A stretch of DNA of 32,925 bases, from assembly GCA_945893145.1 (NCBI GenBank), contig CAMDDZ010000064.1, positions 1 to 32,925 of the forward strand. The letters are read 5' to 3'. This stretch comes from Rhodoplanes serenus. Lineage in GTDB: Bacteria > Pseudomonadota > Alphaproteobacteria > Rhizobiales > Xanthobacteraceae. The notes beneath the pieces are model-generated. The model did not search any database and had not been told where the DNA came from. It was given only the letters and a program-made list of their open reading frames with translations. Each line of letters begins with the position of its first letter. Positions within the stretch are counted from its first letter, which is position 1. A program made the position numbers and the translations under genes. This document shows, in pieces, positions 21,887 to 29,501 of this stretch.

Positions 21887-24211
21887 TCAGGTTCTCGACC
21901 GCCGCAGCGACGGCGTGGCGTCCGGGGCCTGGAGCGCCGAGTCGCTCACCGCGGCTTTAACCTTTTGCGGCGTGAACGGCGCCGAACGCAGCCGCACGCC
22001 GATCGCGTCATAGACCGCGTTCGAGATCGCCGAAGGCACCACGGCGCTCGTCGGCTCGCCGGCGCCCCACGGCTTCTCGGCTGGGCGGCTGATGAGATCA
22101 ATGACAATGTCCGGAATGTCCGGGAAGGTGAGGATCGGGTAGCTCTCCCAGTCGAGGCTGGTGACCTGGGAGCGATTGAATTTCACCTCTTCGATCAAGG
22201 TGCGGCTCATGGTCTGGATGACGTTGCCTTCGATCTGGTTCTTGACGCCGTCCGGATTGATGATCATGCCGCAGTCGTGCACGACGTAGAACTTCGGCAC
22301 CCGGATTTGGCCGCTGACGCGATCGACCTCGACCTCCGCCACCGCGCCGATGTAGGTGCGCACCAGCTCGTACTTGCAATACGCCATGCCGCGGCCCTTG
22401 AGCACATTGCCCTCGGGGCTGACTTGCGGCGACGGGCGTTTCTCCCACTTCGCCAGCGTCATCAGACGATCGAGCACGTCGTGGCCGCGCCGGTCGGCCG
22501 GATCCATGTACTTCTTGCGGAATTCGATCGGATCGATTTTGGCCACCGCCGCAAGCTCGTCGGCGAAACATTCGTTGGCAAACGTGTTCTGCATCCGCCC
22601 CGGCGTCCTGATCCAGGACGGGCGCAGCGGCGTCGTCTCGAGCCGCCGGCACACCGTGCGCACGTTCGGGAAGCGGTACGGAATTGCCGAATTCTGGAAA
22701 ATGTTGCCAGGCGCGATGTGGTTCTCGGCCGGCATGCCAGCGAGCGTCGCCGCCACCAGCGGCACCAGAAAGCCTGACGGCGTCTGCTGCGGGAGGAAAA
22801 ACTCGCTGTCCCAAGCCGCGACATTGCCGCGGTCGTCCATGGCGGCGCGCAGATCAATCAGGGTCGGCGGGCCTTTCGGATCCCAGCCGTGTTCGTCGGC
22901 GCGCGACCATTGCACGCGCACCGGCTTGCCGGCGGCGCGCGCCAACAGCGCAGCGTCGGCGGCGGCGTCTTCGTGACCGTTGCGGCCGTAGCAGCCGGCG
23001 CCTTCGACATAAATGCAGCGCACGCTCTCGGCCGGCAGGCCGAACATGGTGGCGAGCTGCTTGCGCAGATTGTGGGTCGCCTGCGAGGCCGACCACGACG
23101 TCAGCTTGCCGTCGCGAAATTCGGCGACCGCGCAGGACGGCCCGATCGAGCCGTGGGTGTTGATCGGGAAATCGTAGGTCGCCTTCATCAGGCGGGCGTT
23201 CGGCGTGGCCATTGCCTTCTCGACGTCGCCGGTGCCGCTGGTGGTGTCGCTCGCCGCCACCGTCGTGTTGCGCACGTGGTCCCAGAGCTTGTCTTGTTCC
23301 GGCAGCGTCTGTGACGGCGACCAGGTGGCTTTGAGTTCGCGCCCGGCGCGGATCGCGGCCCATTCGTTTTCGGCAACGACGCCCAGGAAGTCGCCCTCGC
23401 GCACCAGTTTGATGAAACCCGGAATGCCGCTAACCGAGGTTTCGTCCACACTCTGGAGCCGGGCGCCAATGGCGGGCGGCCGCACCACGCGGCCGTGCAG
23501 CATGTTGGGCACGCGGAAGTCGTGGATGTAGGTGAAGTTGGCCATCACCTTGCTGGGAATGTCCTCGCGCGGGAGAGACCGGCCGATGAACTTGTGGTTG
23601 CGCGGATTCTTGGTCGGCGCCGGATTGGCCGGGTCGAGTTTGAGCAGGAACGCGCGGCCACCGACCAGTTCGCCATAGGTCGCGCGCGAGCCGCCGCCGG
23701 TGATGAGGCCGTCGGCGATGAACAATTCGTCGGCCTTCACGGCGAGGCGCTTCACCGCTTCGGCAACCAGCGCCTGGCGCGCGGTCGCGGCGGCATTGCG
23801 AATCTGCATGCCGCCAACCTGGATGGTGAGGCTGCCCCAGGTGGTGCCCTGGTCGGGCGTCACTTGGGTGTCGCCGGTGACCATCTGCGTGTTCTCGAAA
23901 CGGATATCGAGCTCTTCGGCGACGATCTGGCGCAGCGCTGTGTTGGTGCCGGTGCCGAGATCGACCTTGCCGGAATAGATCGTGCAGGTGCCGCTAATGT
24001 CGATCGCGAGATACGCATCGACATCCGCCAGATCGAGCGAGCGGGCTGGCGGGGCCGGTACCCGAACCGGCAGGCCGGGCCTGATCGTCGGGGGCGGCAG
24101 CGGGCGTTGTTGGGCTGCCGCATCGGCGGCGAATGAGAAGCCGACAATCAGCGCGCCGCCGCGCTTGAGCACGTCGCGGCGCGAGGGGATCAAACGCTTC
24201 GTCATCCGCAT
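21887..24211 (-). CDS. Molybdopterin-dependent oxidoreductase, large subunit (IorB / aldehyde oxidase type)
   Basis: 774 residues from the ATG at 24211, which shares one base with the stop of the 2Fe-2S gene (TGATG), so the two are translationally coupled. A twin-arginine signal is clear: SRRDVLKRGGALIVGFSFA. The xanthine-dehydrogenase/isoquinoline 1-oxidoreductase beta features include GTGTNTALRQIVAEEL, VTGDTQVTPDQGTTWGS and YGRNGHEDAAADA, and the C-terminal PWGAGEPTSAVVPSAI carries the active-site Glu near residue 719. With the small subunit it forms a periplasmic Mo enzyme that oxidises an aldehyde or N-heterocycle, usually passing electrons to a cytochrome c. The frame remains open beyond the start but that part is the shadow of the small subunit. 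Confidence 0.92.
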   Translation of the reverse strand: MRMTKRLIPSRRDVLKRGGALIVGFSFAADAAAQQRPLPPPTIRPGLPVRVPAPPARSLDLADVDAYLAIDISGTCTIYSGKVDLGTGTNTALRQIVAEELDIRFENTQMVTGDTQVTPDQGTTWGSLTIQVGGMQIRNAAATARQALVAEAVKRLAVKADELFIADGLITGGGSRATYGELVGGRAFLLKLDPANPAPTKNPRNHKFIGRSLPREDIPSKVMANFTYIHDFRVPNMLHGRVVRPPAIGARLQSVDETSVSGIPGFIKLVREGDFLGVVAENEWAAIRAGRELKATWSPSQTLPEQDKLWDHVRNTTVAASDTTSGTGDVEKAMATPNARLMKATYDFPINTHGSIGPSCAVAEFRDGKLTSWSASQATHNLRKQLATMFGLPAESVRCIYVEGAGCYGRNGHEDAAADAALLARAAGKPVRVQWSRADEHGWDPKGPPTLIDLRAAMDDRGNVAAWDSEFFLPQQTPSGFLVPLVAATLAGMPAENHIAPGNIFQNSAIPYRFPNVRTVCRRLETTPLRPSWIRTPGRMQNTFANECFADELAAVAKIDPIEFRKKYMDPADRRGHDVLDRLMTLAKWEKRPSPQVSPEGNVLKGRGMAYCKYELVRTYIGAVAEVEVDRVSGQIRVPKFYVVHDCGMIINPDGVKNQIEGNVIQTMSRTLIEEVKFNRSQVTSLDWESYPILTFPDIPDIVIDLISRPAEKPWGAGEPTSAVVPSAISNAVYDAIGVRLRSAPFTPQKVKAAVSDSALQAPDATPSLRRSRT

Positions 24212-24693
24212 CACCCTTGCGTGTATTTCGAGGCGCGGATGACAGCGCGCACGATACGGGCGTGGGTGCCGCAACGGCAAAGGTTCTTGGCCAGCGCCTG
24301 TTTGACCTCGGCCTCGGTCGGCTTCTTGTTGGTGGCGAGCAGGGCCGCCGACTCCATGATCATGCCGTTGATGCAATAGCCGCATTGCGCGGCCTGTTCC
24401 TCGACGAAGGCGCGCTGCACCGGATGCGCGCGGCGCGCGCCGGTGGGCGTCAGTCCTTCGAGCGTAACGACGCGATGCCGGTCGGTGACCTGCGACAGCG
24501 GCGTCACGCAGGAGCGCACCGGCTTGCCTTCGACATGCACCGTGCAGGCGCCGCATTGCGCCAGGCCGCAGCCGAATTTGGGGCCCTTGAGTCCCATATT
24601 GTCGCGCAGCACGTAGAGCAGCGGCATATCCGGGTCGTCGATTTTGACGACGACCAGCTTGCCGTTGACGTTCAGCCGTTTTTGGATCGCCAT
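24211..24693 (-). CDS. 2Fe-2S subunit of molybdopterin oxidoreductase (IorA type)
   Basis: 160 residues. The N-terminal plant-type cluster uses C42, C47, C50 and C62 (FGCGLAQCGACTVHVEG) and the C-terminal cluster C104, C107, C139 and C141 (QCGYCINGM, CRCGTH). This is the standard two-cluster small subunit of the xanthine-oxidase family. No signal peptide is present; it would be carried across the membrane with the Tat-signal-bearing large subunit. It is first in the two-gene unit, with the divergent CoxE-like gene 153 bases away. Confidence 0.94.
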   Translation of the reverse strand: MAIQKRLNVNGKLVVVKIDDPDMPLLYVLRDNMGLKGPKFGCGLAQCGACTVHVEGKPVRSCVTPLSQVTDRHRVVTLEGLTPTGARRAHPVQRAFVEEQAAQCGYCINGMIMESAALLATNKKPTEAEVKQALAKNLCRCGTHARIVRAVIRASKYTQG

Positions 24694-24846
24694 GAATTGC
24701 CTTCTGGCCGCACGGGTGGGAACCGTGGCCTGGCGCCGCCGCTGCCAGCCCCCCGATTCTGTCGCCCCCGTGAAACGGGCCGCACTTTACGCCGGGAGCG
24801 CGTGCGGCGGGAAGGTGTATCTCGCAATGGCGCAAAGACCCGCGCT

Positions 24847-26034
24847 ATGCTCGATGACATGTTCGTGACCTTCTTCAGCGAATTAAAGCAAGCCGGCGTG
24901 CCGGTGACCTTGCGCGAATATCTGACGCTGATGGAGGCCATGCAGGCGGACCTCGCCGGGAGGCGGGTCGAAGACTTCTATTACCTGTCGCGCGCCACGC
25001 TGGTGAAGGACGAACGCAACCTCGACAAGTTCGACCGCGTGTTCGGCCACGTCTTCAAGGGCCTGGAACTGGTCGATGAGGCGCTGGCGGCCGAAATCCC
25101 GGCCGAGTGGCTGAAAAAGCTGGCCGAGAAATACCTCACCGACGAGGAGAAGAAGCAGATCGAGGCGATGGGCGGCCTCGACAAGCTGCTGGAGACCCTG
25201 AAAAAGCGCCTCGCCGAGCAGAAGGGCCGCCATCAGGGTGGCTCGAAATGGATCGGCACCGCCGGCACTTCACCGTTCGGCGCGCACGGCTACAATCCCG
25301 AGGGTGTGCGGATCGGCCAGGACCAGAACCGCAACTTCCGCGCCGTCAAAGTGTGGGACAAGCGCGAGTTCAAGGACCTCGACGACGAGGTCGAGCTTGG
25401 CACCCGCAACATCAAGATCGCGCTGCGGCGCTTGCGCAAATTCGCCCGCACCGGCGCGCCCGACGAGCTCGATCTCGACGGCACCATCAAGGGCACGGCG
25501 CACAAGGGCTATCTCGATATCCAGATGCGGCCGGAGCGGCACAATGCCGTGAAGGTGCTGCTGTTCTTCGACATCGGCGGCTCGATGGACTGGCACATCA
25601 AGGCGACCGAGGAATTGTTCTCGGCGGCGCGCACCGAGTTCAAGCACATGGTGCATTTCTATTTCCACAATTGCCTGTACGAGAGGGTCTGGAAGGAGAA
25701 CCGGCGGCGCTTCCAGGAAACCACGCCGACCTGGGATGTGCTGCACACCTATCCGCACGACTACAAGGTGGTGTTCGTCGGCGACGCCTCGATGTCGCCC
25801 TACGAGATCACCTCGCCGGGCGGCTCGGTCGAGCATTTCAACGAGGAGCCCGGCGCGGCCTGGATCGAACGCATCACCCACACCTATCCGGCCTCTGTGT
25901 GGCTCAATCCGGTGCCGGAGCCCCAATGGGAGCACACCCATTCGGTTCGCATGATGCGCCAGCTGATGGGCGGGCGGATGTTTCCGCTGACGCTTGAGGG
26001 GCTCGATCGCGCCATGCGCGAGCTGGTGCGGTGA
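24847..26034 (+). CDS. CoxE-like VWA-domain protein (COG3825 type)
   Basis: 395 residues from the ATG at 24847. The open frame starts far upstream but only as an antisense shadow of the Mo-enzyme small subunit. The N-terminal part is helical (FFSELKQAGVPVTLREYLTL), a Lys/Glu-rich linker follows (about 90-130), and the VWA part has VLLFFDIGGSMDWH, a DxGGS variant of the MIDAS motif that I regard as normal for this subfamily. Then come FYFHNCLYERVW and VVFVGDASMSPYEI. CoxE-type proteins work with a MoxR/CoxD AAA+ ATPase in maturing metalloenzymes such as CO dehydrogenase. Its position next to a Mo enzyme is suggestive, but the ATPase is not in the window. Confidence 0.88.
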   Translation: MLDDMFVTFFSELKQAGVPVTLREYLTLMEAMQADLAGRRVEDFYYLSRATLVKDERNLDKFDRVFGHVFKGLELVDEALAAEIPAEWLKKLAEKYLTDEEKKQIEAMGGLDKLLETLKKRLAEQKGRHQGGSKWIGTAGTSPFGAHGYNPEGVRIGQDQNRNFRAVKVWDKREFKDLDDEVELGTRNIKIALRRLRKFARTGAPDELDLDGTIKGTAHKGYLDIQMRPERHNAVKVLLFFDIGGSMDWHIKATEELFSAARTEFKHMVHFYFHNCLYERVWKENRRRFQETTPTWDVLHTYPHDYKVVFVGDASMSPYEITSPGGSVEHFNEEPGAAWIERITHTYPASVWLNPVPEPQWEHTHSVRMMRQLMGGRMFPLTLEGLDRAMRELVR

Positions 26035-26351
26035 CGACGCGCGCTCGTTGATGATGCGCATGGCCGTGCCGGGTTGAATCGCGGCTTCACAATGTCCGCT
26101 GCGCAACTCTGCGCTGTGCCACTTTGCTGCGTGACACATATGCGGCGATGTCTTGTCGTGTTGGTCACGTGTTGGATCACGCCACATTTGCGAAGCGCAT
26201 TGTTGCGAAGCGCCCGTGACTGCAACGAATTATTCTCGCCGCATTCGTTGATGGCTACTTCCGCTTAACCCACATCGCAGTCGATTGCTGCAATGCGGAA
26301 ACCGCGCCACTAGGTTGGCGTTGAACGGCGTTGTGAAAGAGGGGAGTTCGT
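26035..26351. other. Intergenic stretch without a supported gene
   Basis: 317 bases. No convincing coding frame on either strand; ORFs here have no ribosome binding site or recognisable motif. TTGCGAAGCGC occurs twice (about 26187 and 26203) as a short direct repeat. The last ~20 bases hold GAGGGGAG, the ribosome binding site of the next gene. Confidence 0.5.
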
Positions 26352-26711
26352 ATGCAATCCATCGATCGCTCTCGGGCCATTTTGACGGGCATGATCTTCG
26401 CGGCCGTTTGCGTGATTTTGCTGCACGGTTTTTCCCGTGAAACGTACGTGCTGCGCGGGCCGGTGGTCGCCGCTGGCTCGGCGTCCTACGACCTCGCGTC
26501 TTCGGAATCCCGCCCGGTGACCTTGGGCAACCGGAGCGGGCGCGTCTGCAGCGTCGAGCGCGAAATCTGCGGCAATCTTTATCCCGACGCGGGCGAGCGT
26601 CAGAGCTGCGAAGGCTCGATCCGCGGTCTGTTCGAAGCAGTGACCGCCCGCTCCGAGCCGCTGATCCTCGATCGGATCCAGCAGGCGCTGCGTGACATCA
26701 TGATGCGGTAG
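26352..26711 (+). CDS. Small membrane-anchored or secreted protein, unknown
   Basis: 119 residues; GAGGGGAG lies 6 bases before the ATG. A basic start (MQSIDRSR) leads to a hydrophobic segment AILTGMIFAAVCVILLHGF, a signal anchor or uncleaved signal. The remainder is polar with three cysteines (GRVCSVEREIC and QSCEGSI) in the presumed periplasmic part and a C-terminal helix LILDRIQQALRDIMM. No family is recognised. It stands alone between the CoxE-like gene and the leader unit at 26768. Confidence 0.65.
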   Translation: MQSIDRSRAILTGMIFAAVCVILLHGFSRETYVLRGPVVAAGSASYDLASSESRPVTLGNRSGRVCSVEREICGNLYPDAGERQSCEGSIRGLFEAVTARSEPLILDRIQQALRDIMMR

Positions 26712-26767
26712 CGGGGCGGTCGAGAGGGCTTGAACCGGCGCTCTATGGGCCCGGCCGGCGGGCCGCT

Positions 26768-26795
26768 TTGACAGCGCTCGAATCGTCCTTACATT
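26768..26795 (+). promoter_or_regulatory. Strong sigma70-type promoter for the small leader unit
   Basis: A perfect -35 TTGACA (26768-26773) is followed after 16 bases by TACATT (26790-26795), four of six matches to TATAAT. Transcription would start near 26802, about 30 bases before the GTG of the 25-codon ORF. Confidence 0.6.
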
Positions 26796-26814
26796 GAAGG
26801 TCCCTGTAACAACC

Positions 26815-26885
26815 GAAAGGAGGTGATCCAGTGTCTCATTGTCTATCGCCGCGGTCGCCGGCATCCCTGAGCTGGATCGTCACCT
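26815..26885 (+). promoter_or_regulatory. Extended Shine-Dalgarno complementary to the 16S tail, with a self-sequestering hairpin
   Basis: GAAAGGAGGTGATCC (26815-26829) is the exact complement of the conserved bacterial 16S rRNA 3' end, 15 bases long; the core GGAGG ends 7 bases before the GTG. The ORF itself contains CTGGATCGTCACCTC (26872-26886), which can pair back: GATCCAG with CTGGATC and GAGGT with ACCTC, with a three-base bulge. This would bury the ribosome binding site and start codon in a stem, so translation of this unit may be switched or self-limited. Confidence 0.6.
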
Positions 26886-26908
26886 CAACCGAGGTCGACG
26901 CCGCGTGA
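26831..26908 (+). CDS. 25-residue small ORF (leader peptide candidate)
   Basis: GTG start, 25 codons, TGA at 26906-26908. The peptide begins MSHCLSPRSPASLSW and ends TSTEVDAA; it has no membrane span. Promoter, extended ribosome binding site and downstream terminator frame it as a complete tiny transcription unit. Directly at the stop is a further hairpin, CGTGACG-TGACT-CGTCACG (26904-26922), that overlaps the stop codon. It may be a regulatory leader, a small protein, or the peptide part of a dual-function RNA. No amino acid is strongly enriched, so classical amino-acid attenuation is not suggested. Confidence 0.5.
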   Translation: MSHCLSPRSPASLSWIVTSTEVDAA

Positions 26909-26927
26909 CGTGACTCGTCACGGTCAC

Positions 26928-27018
26928 GCAGCCACGCTCGCGCCTTGTACGCGGGCTTGGCGCCGGACCAAGGCCTGACAATGGAAGGGCTGCTCGCAAG
27001 AGCAGCCCTTCTTTGTTT
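26928..27018 (+). repeat. 91-bp direct repeat, copy 1
   Basis: Identical to 28942-29032 at 89 of 91 positions (differences only in GCGGGCTTGG versus GCGAGTTTGG). It starts at GCAGCCACGCTCGC and runs through the terminator stem into the T tract. The two copies are 2014 bases apart and bracket three lower-GC genes. Confidence 0.9.
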
Positions 27019-27025
27019 GTTTTTG
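26985..27025 (+). terminator. Intrinsic terminator in repeat copy 1
   Basis: AAGGGCTGCTC and GAGCAGCCCTT form an 11-bp perfect stem closed by a GCAA (GNRA-type) tetraloop, followed by CTTTGTTTGTTTTTG. It ends the small unit starting at the 26768 promoter. Confidence 0.85.
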
Positions 27026-27144
27026 TCCGGCTTTTTGCGGCCCCATGGTGCGATCGCCGACGCGTCCTGGCCGGCGCTATTACTCGTCGCAATTTTCGCG
27101 TATCTTCCACGCGTGATTTGGGGGGCTAAGGCCTAGCTACGGAT

Positions 27145-27885
27145 ATGGCAGAGGCACGGCATTATGCGCGGCCGCCCATCGTCGAAGCCGTCATCGAGGT
27201 TCGCTTTGAGGGGGCACTAACCAGCCGGGAATTGGAGCGTGTTCGTGACCGATTCAAACCGAGCTATTCAACCATCGAGCAGTTGAACAAGCTCGAGGTC
27301 CAAGTCGGTCCGGGGAAACCCGTCAAGCCGGTAGTGAGCATCACCGGGTTCAAGATGACACACAGGGATGCTCTGGACGTCGTCATTCTCCAGACCTCTG
27401 GCGTGGCGACGGTCCGGCGGGCGCCCTATGAAAGCTGGGAACGCCTGAGAGCCAAGGCCAGCGAGAATTGGGAGCTCTTGGAAAAGGTGCTCAAGACGAG
27501 GAAACGGGTGATCAGGCTAGGTGCTCGCTTCGTAAACCGCATCGACATCCCTGACGATATGCTTAAGGAGAAAGGGATCAGCGGCCTTTTCAACGCAAAG
27601 ATAACTCTGCCAGCTGATTTGGGAGGCGAGCCCGAGCGCTACAATTTTGCTATTTACACAAGGCATGCCAAAACTGGCGCGAACTTGCTGATCCAGAGCT
27701 CAATCCAGCAGAAGCCGGCCATTCTTGATCACACCTCTATTACGTTGGACACCGACTCCTCATGGGATAAAGACATCCCACAACGCATTGACGAGATGTG
27801 GGCGAAGGCCGACATGCTGCGTGAGGTCAAGAACGATGTGTTCGAAAGCACTATCACTGACGATCTGAGAGCGCTCTTCCAATGA
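27145..27885 (+). CDS. TIGR04255-family protein (islet gene 1)
   Basis: 246 residues. The opening RHYARPPIVEAVIEVRF and the later VIRLGARFVNRIDIP are the marks of the TIGR04255 family, described as sporadically distributed proteins of unknown function. The rest alternates helices and strands with many Lys/Glu and no membrane span. It is the first of three overlapping genes with a lower GC content than the flanks (for example 29 of 60 in 27541-27600). No good ribosome binding site is seen before the ATG. Function unknown; a conflict or defence role is possible given the patchy distribution and the flanking repeats, but this is inference. Confidence 0.8.
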   Translation: MAEARHYARPPIVEAVIEVRFEGALTSRELERVRDRFKPSYSTIEQLNKLEVQVGPGKPVKPVVSITGFKMTHRDALDVVILQTSGVATVRRAPYESWERLRAKASENWELLEKVLKTRKRVIRLGARFVNRIDIPDDMLKEKGISGLFNAKITLPADLGGEPERYNFAIYTRHAKTGANLLIQSSIQQKPAILDHTSITLDTDSSWDKDIPQRIDEMWAKADMLREVKNDVFESTITDDLRALFQ

Positions 27886-28484
27886 ATATGGCAGTTGTTG
27901 GCAACGTTCTGGCGACCGCGATCGCGAGTGATGATCTCGCCCCGCAGGAGCTTGAGCAGAGCTCATCGACAAAAACGGGCGACGCCGGCAATGACGCTGG
28001 ACCGAACAGGCTTTACGCAGTCGAACCGGAAGGCACTAGCTTTAGCGAACAAATCTTCAACTCGCTGGTCGGCTTGAAGGTCGCAGTTTCGCAATACGCC
28101 ATGCACCTTTCTCACGCGGAGCGACATCGAATTTTTGCCGAACTGGATTCGGTGATCAACGTCGACGATTGGCACGAGGGCGACGAGTTGCCCAAGATCG
28201 CCGCGTTCCAGGATTTTCTAAAGTGGATGATCTATTCGAAATATAACAAGTGGCTCTCGCTTGGCGTGTCCGACACCGGCCATCTGCTGGTGGCGTGGAA
28301 GACACCGCGCGTTCTTTTGACAGGAGAGTTTTCGGGCGCCACGAGCCAGGACGCGGTGAAGTGGACTGCCCAAATAAAAAGCGACAAGGGAGAAACCGGA
28401 TATACGGTTGGCAAGTGCCCGCTCCGGCTCTTCGCAAGTCAGGCGTTGTTTTATCTCGATCAGGCGGCAAGGCATGCAGCCTAG
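27882..28484 (+). CDS. Unknown protein (islet gene 2)
   Basis: 200 residues; its ATG overlaps the preceding stop as ATGA, indicating translational coupling. The first ~55 residues are low complexity (ELEQSSSTKTGDAGNDAG). A structured part follows: NSLVGLKVAVSQYAMHLSHA, then FQDFLKWMIYSKYNKW, LGVSDTGHLLVAWKTPRVLL and a C-terminal helix ASQALFYLDQAARHA. The pattern of a strand-rich VSDTGHLLVAW segment suggests a small beta domain. No family is recognised. Co-translation with the TIGR04255 protein suggests that the products act together. Confidence 0.75.
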   Translation: MNMAVVGNVLATAIASDDLAPQELEQSSSTKTGDAGNDAGPNRLYAVEPEGTSFSEQIFNSLVGLKVAVSQYAMHLSHAERHRIFAELDSVINVDDWHEGDELPKIAAFQDFLKWMIYSKYNKWLSLGVSDTGHLLVAWKTPRVLLTGEFSGATSQDAVKWTAQIKSDKGETGYTVGKCPLRLFASQALFYLDQAARHAA

Positions 28485-28923
28485 TAACATTCAAGATGAT
28501 CATCACTTCGTAAAGCAGTGCAAACAAAAAGAGCTAATCCGGGAAAACGGAACACCGATCGGCATCCATCCTGCCGCATTCAAACTTAGGCCGCCGACGC
28601 CAAAATTTCCTCAAGAGAAAACGATCAGCGGCGTGTACTACGAATTTTTTGACGGCAGCGCCGGCGAAAAGTTGTGCGCCTGTTATCACTTCATCCAGCT
28701 TGAGATTAAGCCCAAAGACGCTCTGGTGCGAATGCGCACAGGCCTGATCAAGGAACAAGGAAAAAAGCGATCTCGGACGCTTCGTGTCCGGCACGAACCG
28801 TTTGCGGAATGCAAGGCTTACTCTGCCCTGCATGGCCTTCCGGTTGATGCTGACGAAGAACTCTGTGCTCTGTTGGCCGCAGTGGCAGTCGTCGAAATAA
28901 CTTCGGCGGGCTCGGTAATCTGA
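28474..28923 (+). CDS. Unknown protein (islet gene 3)
   Basis: 149 residues from the ATG at 28474, which overlaps the end of gene 2 by 11 bases; the frame is open upstream but has no start signal there. It has DDHHFVKQCKQKELI, HPAAFKLRPPTPKFPQEK, ISGVYYEFFDGSAGEK and a Cys/His-containing CACYHFIQLEI, then a basic EQGKKRSRTLRVRHEP. The C-terminus is hydrophobic Ala-rich (LCALLAAVAVVEI). No family recognised. The stop is 18 bases before repeat copy 2, whose terminator would end the three-gene transcript. Confidence 0.75.
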   Translation: MQPSNIQDDHHFVKQCKQKELIRENGTPIGIHPAAFKLRPPTPKFPQEKTISGVYYEFFDGSAGEKLCACYHFIQLEIKPKDALVRMRTGLIKEQGKKRSRTLRVRHEPFAECKAYSALHGLPVDADEELCALLAAVAVVEITSAGSVI

Positions 28924-28941
28924 GAACTCACCGGGAAGCAG

Positions 28942-29032
28942 GCAGCCACGCTCGCGCCTTGTACGCGAGTTTGGCGCCGGACCAAGGCCTGACAATGGAA
29001 GGGCTGCTCGCAAGAGCAGCCCTTCTTTGTTT
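28942..29032 (+). repeat. 91-bp direct repeat, copy 2
   Basis: Second copy of the element at 26928-27018 (two mismatches), same orientation. It lacks the upstream promoter, extended ribosome binding site and small ORF that precede copy 1. It begins 18 bases after the last islet gene. Confidence 0.9.
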
Positions 29033-29050
29033 TTGTTTTTGCTTTGCTTT
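28999..29050 (+). terminator. Intrinsic terminator in repeat copy 2
   Basis: Same 11-bp stem and GCAA loop as copy 1, followed by a longer T-rich run (CTTTGTTTTTGTTTTTGC). It should end the islet operon. Confidence 0.85.
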
Positions 29051-29211
29051 TTTCCGGCATTTCTGAGTTGCCTTATCTCCTGCGACACCGCGCCGCTTGC
29101 GACATTCAATCGCCGCCGCGATCCGCGACCGATTGTCCCGCTGCCGTTGCTCCGGTTGCGGCATTCGAGAAGCATCGCGTTTGCAAAGTCCAATCATTCA
29201 CGGGGGCGCGA

Positions 29212-29478
29212 ATGAAAATCCTTCTATTGTATCTGACTGTGCTGTTCGTCGGCCAAGCCGGAGCGGTCGGTATCGGGCTGCTGTTCGATCGGATGTCGAA
29301 CGTGGCCGGTGTGATGGCCTTCATCCCGATCTACTTCGCGATGTTCTGGGTCGCCTGGCGGGTCGTTCTGTTCTTCCTGGATAAGCCCGAGACCGAGCGA
29401 GCGGCTTCGAACAGCAATTCGCCGACGACGGCGGCGTTGTGGCTGTTCGCTCCGGCGAGCCTGGCGCTCTGCGACTGA
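29212..29478 (+). CDS. Small two-span membrane protein, unknown
   Basis: 88 residues from the ATG at 29212. The frame is open upstream to the terminator but that portion looks non-coding. Two membrane segments are visible, ILLLYLTVLFVGQAGAVGIG and VMAFIPIYFAMFWVAWRVVL, followed by a polar Asn/Ser-rich tail with DKPETERAA and a last hydrophobic LWLFAPASLAL. Similar small proteins are familiar from Bradyrhizobium-type genomes but carry no known function. Confidence 0.65.
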   Translation: MKILLLYLTVLFVGQAGAVGIGLLFDRMSNVAGVMAFIPIYFAMFWVAWRVVLFFLDKPETERAASNSNSPTTAALWLFAPASLALCD

Positions 29479-29501
29479 TCGGCGACGCAAACGCGCAAGC
29501 C

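Noticed and set aside
21887..24835. A single 982-codon fusion of the Mo-enzyme subunits
   Set aside because: The upstream part is out of frame with the real 2Fe-2S subunit; the large subunit starts at 24211 with its Tat signal.
26815..26829. Fragment of a 16S rRNA gene on the minus strand
   Set aside because: The match to the 16S 3' end stops after about 15 bases; the sequence beyond is not rRNA, and its position before a start codon fits a ribosome binding site.
26310..26864. A 184-codon minus-strand frame
   Set aside because: It is antisense to the small membrane protein at 26352, which has a good ribosome binding site and a membrane anchor.
26981..27136. Frame from ATG at 26981 giving a hydrophobic peptide ending in PRVIWGAKA
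   Set aside because: Its first part is the terminator stem and T tract of repeat copy 1, and the same frame in copy 2 stops early. No ribosome binding site.
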